Below are positions 58,923 through 64,000 of a stretch of DNA of 64,000 nucleotides, one piece after another (position 1 is the first letter of the stretch; every line of letters starts with the position of its first letter). The translations under genes and the position numbers were made by a program. The stretch is from Moniliophthora roreri (taxonomy: Eukaryota > Basidiomycota > Agaricomycetes > Agaricales > Marasmiaceae): assembly GCA_001466705.2 (NCBI GenBank), contig LATX02000200.1, positions 1,178,001 to 1,242,000 on the forward strand, read 5' to 3'. The notes below the pieces were generated by a model that made no database searches, was not told where the DNA came from, and saw nothing but the letters and a program-made list of their open reading frames with translations.

Positions 58923-60987
58923 CTATCCCCCTCTCGACTTCTTCATAAGTTTCTTCTTCTCCGCCTTTGGCATCTTATTCTTCCGTTTCTCTTTTGCCTC
59001 TGCCTTTACTGCCCTCTTTCTCTCCTGCGAAAATGAAGTGTTAAGTAAAAAACCCCGGGAGGATTTACAAGCCATACGGACCTTTTTTGCTTCCCTATCC
59101 TCATGTCGATGCCCCCGAGGTTTGCGAATTTGGAATTCCAAGTTCTCGTTATTCGAACACTGATTGCCATCCTCGTATTCTGCATCATTTTCTGAAGAAG
59201 TACCTTCTTCTCCCTCTTTCTCTTCGTCTTCTTCAGGCCTGTTGTCACCTTGACGCAGCTGTGTGGCATCACGATCGACTCCCTCTGTGTCCTCGAACCG
59301 GACAGTACCCTTTTTTGCTGAGGATGGCTCTATCAAGCCGATCGTGTCGGCATAAATCAGCCTGTCTCCGTCCCCACGCTTGAGAAGAGCCACATCCCTT
59401 TCTGGATCATACACTTCGTTGAGTGTACGAGGAATGTAGGATTGCAAGAAGACCGCGTCCTCATGTGCATTCTGAGCACTTTGGTGACCATTTGAAGCAG
59501 CACTCTCTTTGTCCTCATGCGTGCTCTCTCCCACAGTCTCCCGTTCCTCCATCCATCGTTCTAAAACTACCTCATCATCTTCATTCTCAGACATCTTCTC
59601 TAAATTCTCCGTTGTGACGAATTCAAACGTCTTTCGTAGTCCCAGACACGGCACGCCCAGTTTGCCGAAGAAGTCTTCGACGTTCTTCAAATCATTCCGA
59701 AGGAAATCGAATGCGGAAGGGTGGTCGTGTTCCACGCTCTGAGAGACGTCTATTATCCAGAGGTGGGCCTCGTGAAAGAGTATGTTATATTCGGACAGAT
59801 CGGCGTGGACTAGTTTGCACTGGTGAAACATGACGCGTACTGCAGCGAGTAGTTCGATGTATAGTTCCTTTGCTTGTGCTGTAGCGAGTTCCGCGTCTTT
59901 GAGACGTGGAGAAGCCCTGAAGTTCAAAATTTATATTAACAGTCTGGGCTTATTGAGATGTTGACACACACCATCCTTCCTTATCACCTAGGAACCCCAT
60001 CACAAGAACGTTCTCCCTGACCTCTAGAGGCTCTGGGCATCGTATACCAGCCGATAATAACCTTTTCAAGTTTCGCATTTCCTTTTCTGCCCAAAGCCGC
60101 ACCATTTTACGTGGATTTTTACGACTGTAGCCTTTTCGGAAACGGTATTCACCCGTCATGTACTTGTCGCGATCCTTGAATACTAAAATAGACGTTTTAT
60201 AGATTTTAATTGCTAGATGTCGCATATCAGGCGTTCTTGCATGGTATACATTGGCCTGTAAACCATGAGGATAAAGATTTCATATTACAGAACGTCACTC
60301 GCCTCTTTTCCGGTACTGACACAACCATTTACATCGTGAATGACTCCTCGACCAATCATCTTGAAGAGGATCAGTCTAGTTCTGGGATCCAAAACTTGTT
60401 CATTCGTTGCACGATCAGATTTGTCCTTCATGTTGGCGTATGAACTTGGGCCCTTCCGGTTTATACCTACACCCATGGTATAAGGGACGTCGATCTTTGC
60501 CAATCGAGATGAATATTTCGCCAAAGCAGCGAGCTGGTCTGCTGTCTTATCTTTTGCTTGGGGACCAGAGGCCAAGGTTGACGATTTTGTCGCTGATTTT
60601 GGATGATTGACCGCTGGTAATGCTGCTACAGTGGTCGACGAATTTATTGAAGACTGAGTGCCCTGTGCGTTTCCTGTGCGTACAGCAACATGCTGTCGAA
60701 GGCGATTGTATTGCTTTGTAAAGTCTAAACTCTCACTAAATAAGTGAATCGGTGGATGTTCCTTGAAGACGCTGTTACGCACCTCGTTCAGCTATCTCCC
60801 AATCCTCGTCCTCAACCCGAGTGTCATCGTACGCTTCATCGATCTCGTCTTCATCGTCGTCGCTGTGATCTGACCAGTCAGATTCAGAGCCTTCAGGTTC
60901 AGAGGCATCTATATAGCTATGACCGGCGCGAGGATCACCATTCTCTGGGGCGTCGTCGAATTGACCGTCCTCAATGATGGCAGGCAT
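58923..60987 (-). CDS. RIO1: RIO1 atypical protein kinase
   Basis: Acidic N-terminus ([20 protein letters not shown]), then [13 protein letters not shown] and the RIO core: [18 protein letters not shown], an intron, [39 protein letters not shown]. The catalytic loop is [13 protein letters not shown] and the metal-binding segment [18 protein letters not shown]. The flexible-loop Ser and the catalytic Asp are present. A long acidic C-terminal region and a Lys/Arg-rich end ([20 protein letters not shown]) follow, as usual for eukaryotic RIO1. RIO1 drives late cytoplasmic maturation of the 40S subunit. About 580 residues. Converges on ILV3 with 161 bp between the stops. Confidence 0.95.
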
Positions 60988-61743
60988 TAGAAAAAAAGGT
61001 TACTCTTCTAATTACCGGACACCGGCCGGCGTCAAAGTCAATGTCCGCGCTTGCCTCCACTCCGTTACTCATAGTCTGACTACGAAGACTCCGGCACCAG
61101 ACTCCAGCACCAGGGTATACACGCATACGGTAAGTATTACTCTGTGTGAACGTTGATACATTCATCAATCGTCACGTCGTAGGCAAAATAAACAATGGTC
61201 TTCATCCCTCCTCATGGAATACATTCGCAATTTCTCAAAGGCTCCACCTGGACGCAATCGCAGCCTGAATCGATGTAAAATGTATTCGAAAGTATCCTCA
61301 CCTCAATCCCATCTGCACCATCTACGGATCATCGCACAAAGACGGCACAATTCATCTGCATGCTGTCGGTGGGGCCAATACTTGAGCTTCTTTGACGAAT
61401 GATCTGGCTCTCAACTCTGACTTCAAGTCGTTCAAAGCACTTCTACGATTTACCTGCTGTCCTTGAACAAGGACCAGCATGTACAGTCGTGCTCAATAAA
61501 CAGGATTTTGTTCTCTCCCTTCCTTGCGATATTTGAATTTTAAATTGCTACTGCCCATGTTTCCGAGGCGCACTATCATTATTGAACGGAACATGTGTGT
61601 GCCTTGTCAGCAGTACGTGGAGTTCTTCCATTCTATCCTCTCTCCACACTGATCAGTGGCGGCCTTATTCAGTGACGCACTGCGCAAGCAGTGGTAATAC
61701 TTAAGAATCCCATGTCTCTCGATCCTCAAGTTTGCTACCAACC
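60988..61743. other. Intergenic region, no supported gene
   Basis: Between the RIO1 start and the secreted-protein start. Only short unrelated open frames are visible, with no recognisable domain, tRNA or repeat. It should contain both divergent promoters. Confidence 0.5.
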
Positions 61744-62431
61744 ATGAAACTCCTACAAATCTTCTACATCTTTAGCCTCTTCCTCTCTGTCCTCTCTCAA
61801 AGCATCCAGATCGCCTCTCCTACTGCCGGAGAGACTGTCTCACCTGGTCAAATTATGACGGTCCAACTCGCTTTCCCGGTAGGTTCCTGTCACCTTGTAT
61901 CACAGAAGAGTTCAATTCACGTATGGTGCGTCGTAGAACTCCCTCACGGGCGTAGAGCACGTATCCGTCGTGGTTTCCATGCTCGAATGCGCCGCAGAGT
62001 GCCCCCAAAACGCGGCTGACTCCCTTGGCAAGCCACTTTTCGCTGGCAATTATACCCCAGAGTATCATGAAGGATCGAAGGTGTGTACAACCTTCTAACG
62101 TATGTTCATTCATATTCATTTTCTTTTGCCCTTGTGTAGCCACCATACCAAAATTTCGTGCGTATTTCTTTCAGCTCATCACCCTACTTCCTGTCCCAAC
62201 TTTTCCTTCAGACCGTCACCGTACCAGAAGGCTCCACAGCTGATAATGGAATGCTCACTGTCGCCCACTTCATGTTACTTGGGGTGAGTCGCGTGTTGAT
62301 CGGTCTTCGCCGCACTCACTGCTGGATCCCCTCAGGCTTCTGCTCAACCGATCCTCGAATATAAGAATGTAACCCTGACCATTGCTCAAACAGCAGCCAA
62401 AAGATTTATTCGCGGCAGGATGATAATGTGA
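61744..62431 (+). CDS. Small secreted protein
   Basis: Signal peptide MKLLQIFYIFSLFLSVLSQS, with likely cleavage after LSQ. The mature part starts IQIASPTAGETVSPGQIMTV, then after a 60-nt intron NSLTGVEHVSVVVSMLECAA, DSLGKPLFAGNYTPEYHEGS, and further exons with YQNFVVTVPEGSTADNGM and TVAHFMLLGASAQPILEY. It has about 165 residues and two Cys in ECAAEC. The layout (QI.SP..G..V.PGQ, PPY.NF.VTVP, AHF.L.GA) is shared by a group of small secreted proteins common in wood-decay and mycorrhizal Agaricomycetes. Function unknown; an extracellular or cell-wall role is inferred. Confidence 0.75.
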
Positions 62432-62668
62432 CAGTCTATTTTACCTATTGTTTCGTGCGGACCTTTTGAATTACTACTGTAGGACTATGTAGCATCCCCA
62501 ACTCCGGATTGAATGTCAATTTTATTCTTCGTTGTTGTGGCATGTGGCAAACATGTGAGCCACGCGATGCTAAGTGTTCTTTGCATAGTCAATTTCTTTA
62601 GGGGTAATGAAAAATGGGTATATAAATTGAGATGACAGCAAACTACAAATACACAATAGATAACGAGT

Positions 62669-64000
62669 TCATTTCCTTTCCGAGTCTCCTTGTCCAACCC
62701 CAGTAGTGGCGGCACTGGCGGTAGTTTCCTTCACACCCTGCCCCGTGGTCACCTTATCCTTCAGAGGATCAGCTTTCCCTACAATCGTTTCCTTAGCCTG
62801 GCTCCGAGGGCCCCATCCCTTTCTATTCTGCAACCATGGACCAGCACCGTTTAAATGGCATCCTCCGGCTTCTGGACACGTACATTTACCTCCGAGCACC
62901 TTCGGAAGCGAATCCGCATCTACTAGCTCCAATAAACGTTCCTTGTAATCCTTACCAAACAGGACAATCTTTTCCTGGGTTTCTTTTGCAAGCCATGGTT
63001 TGAGGACGTTCCACATCATCGAGATAGATGCCGGTGCATTAATGAAAGCCAGTGTACCCATCCTGTCGAGACGTTACTGAACGCCTGTTCTAAGCGGAAG
63101 AAGAGGAGAGCGTACGTCTCGGGGTAATAGTCCTGCGAGATTTGGAAAGACTTTTGCACGATTGCTTTCATCTGCCAGAACTGGCTCAGCCTTGAAGTGA
63201 AAGAAAAAGGCGGATTTCTGAGAAACAATCTTTTAGAGCTCGACTGAACCCACCCAAAGCCCTTCAGGTCTAATATAACCAGGACAGAGCTAGCTTGTTG
63301 ACCGTAAAGCCGAGTAGTTGCGGGTATCACTTCTCTCGTCAAGGATTCTGCAATGACGAGGCAAGTTTGCCAATGTTGCTCGGGTGAACATTCTTTGTAG
63401 AGTTTGGGCAGGTTCAGGTCACCGAGGAATTGGACGTTTACGGGTCGTCCCACCTGTGAGAATGCTCAGCAGAATGTGAAGATTGAAGAGTGAAAGAGTT
63501 GACCTTGTCGGTCTGCGGGGGAAACGTTTACTGAATGGCTGCACTTCACTTCATCAAGAGCCCGAAGAGGCATACCTTGTGATACCTAAAAAGAAAGTCA
63601 AATGTTGCCCAGGGTCGGCATCGAGGCCTGAGTACCTACCATATTGGCCAACATTCGAAGACAATTTCACGGTCCGGGTACTGTCAGGCAGAAGTGAGGA
63701 AATGCACCCGAACCGTTCGAAAGAAATGCCTACATCAAAAGGATCAATTCGACCTGATCCAAATCCGAATTCAGCATCTGGTATTCATGTAGTGTAGTTG
63801 AATACACACGGTAGAGCTCATCGATCCCAATACCTTCCGTGGTCTTGCGCCATTGCTGTGCATCCACAAACATTTTCTTTGCCTGAACAAGGTCGTACTT
63901 TCGTGCACGCAAAAATCGTCTGTGTTTGATATATGTAAGTGAACAACATAAATGATAACCCCAAATTGCATTCGAAAAGACTCACTTGAGTGTTTCATCA
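62669..64000 (-). CDS. SEC14: Sec14-like phosphatidylinositol transfer protein (5' end outside window)
   Basis: From the right edge: DETLKRFLRARKYDLVQAKK (CRAL-TRIO N-terminal domain), WRKTTEGIGIDELYR, IDPFDYPDREIVFECWP, then YHKTDKVGRPVNVQFLGDLN assembled across two microexons (63576-63585 and 63504-63512). Next come SSVLVILDLKGFG, FWQMKAIVQKSFQISQDYYP, MGTLAFINAPASISMMWNVL, KPWLAKETQEKIVLFG and LPKVLGGKCTCPEAGGC. A Thr/Lys-rich tail follows. Sec14 proteins exchange phosphatidylinositol and phosphatidylcholine and support Golgi secretion. The lipid-gate helix and GGKC segment look intact. The first exon or exons lie beyond position 64000. Confidence 0.92.

Overview
The window looks like nuclear DNA of a filamentous basidiomycete, most likely an Agaricomycete. 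Genes are packed densely on both strands. They carry many 45-80 nt GT..AG introns, often with a CTRAY-like branch point. The proteins and repeats are typical of that group: a Plavaka-type transposon tail, a transposon-associated Spt5 NGN-domain protein, a Ty1/copia element with an HVDD reverse transcriptase, and a small secreted protein of wood-decay type. I found no tRNA, rRNA or CRISPR array. All exon boundaries are read by eye from splice signals and frame.

Positions 1 to about 18,000 are an AT-rich, CpG-poor transposon graveyard. It holds a fragment of a GPR1/FUN34-type transporter, a repeat family (R1 plus R2) in at least four copies on both strands, a large inverted repeat, a CpG-containing solo LTR with a perfect target duplication, a 143-bp MITE flanked by TA, and a decayed copia element with 259-bp LTRs at both ends. 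Single N bases at 1836, 2795, 8042 and 15232 look like collapsed assembly gaps. Positions 18,000-23,500 form a second repeat zone that keeps its CpGs. There a Plavaka-like C-terminal region (minus) and an Spt5 NGN-domain gene (plus) lie between related subterminal-type repeats, perhaps one composite DNA transposon.

From about 23,700 to the right edge the DNA is ordinary gene space. In order: HMG-box-like protein (+), Acot13-like thioesterase (-), AidB-like acyl-CoA dehydrogenase (+), proteasome chaperone Nas2/PSMD9 (-), mitochondrial DNA polymerase gamma (+), WD40-cyclophilin PPWD1 (+), a possible C1orf74-like protein (-), a fungal seven-TM receptor (+), a small membrane protein (-), thiazole synthase THI4 (-), TAF7 (+), a proline/threonine-rich membrane protein (-), chorismate mutase (+), a septin-like GTPase (-), a transcription factor with two Zn2Cys6 clusters (-), a second degenerate septin-like protein (-), dihydroxyacid dehydratase ILV3 (+), RIO1 kinase (-), a small secreted protein (+) and a Sec14-like lipid transfer protein (-, cut by the window edge). 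Most are housekeeping genes with no operon-like logic, though amino-acid and cofactor synthesis recurs (THI4, ARO7, ILV3). Several neighbours are arranged head to head or tail to tail with very short gaps.

The most unusual region is 50,990-54,350. The only open route I can find into the zinc-cluster factor runs in frame through the tail of the degenerate septin, so the two may be one fused gene. DNA polymerase gamma also appears to carry an internal duplication in its spacer region.
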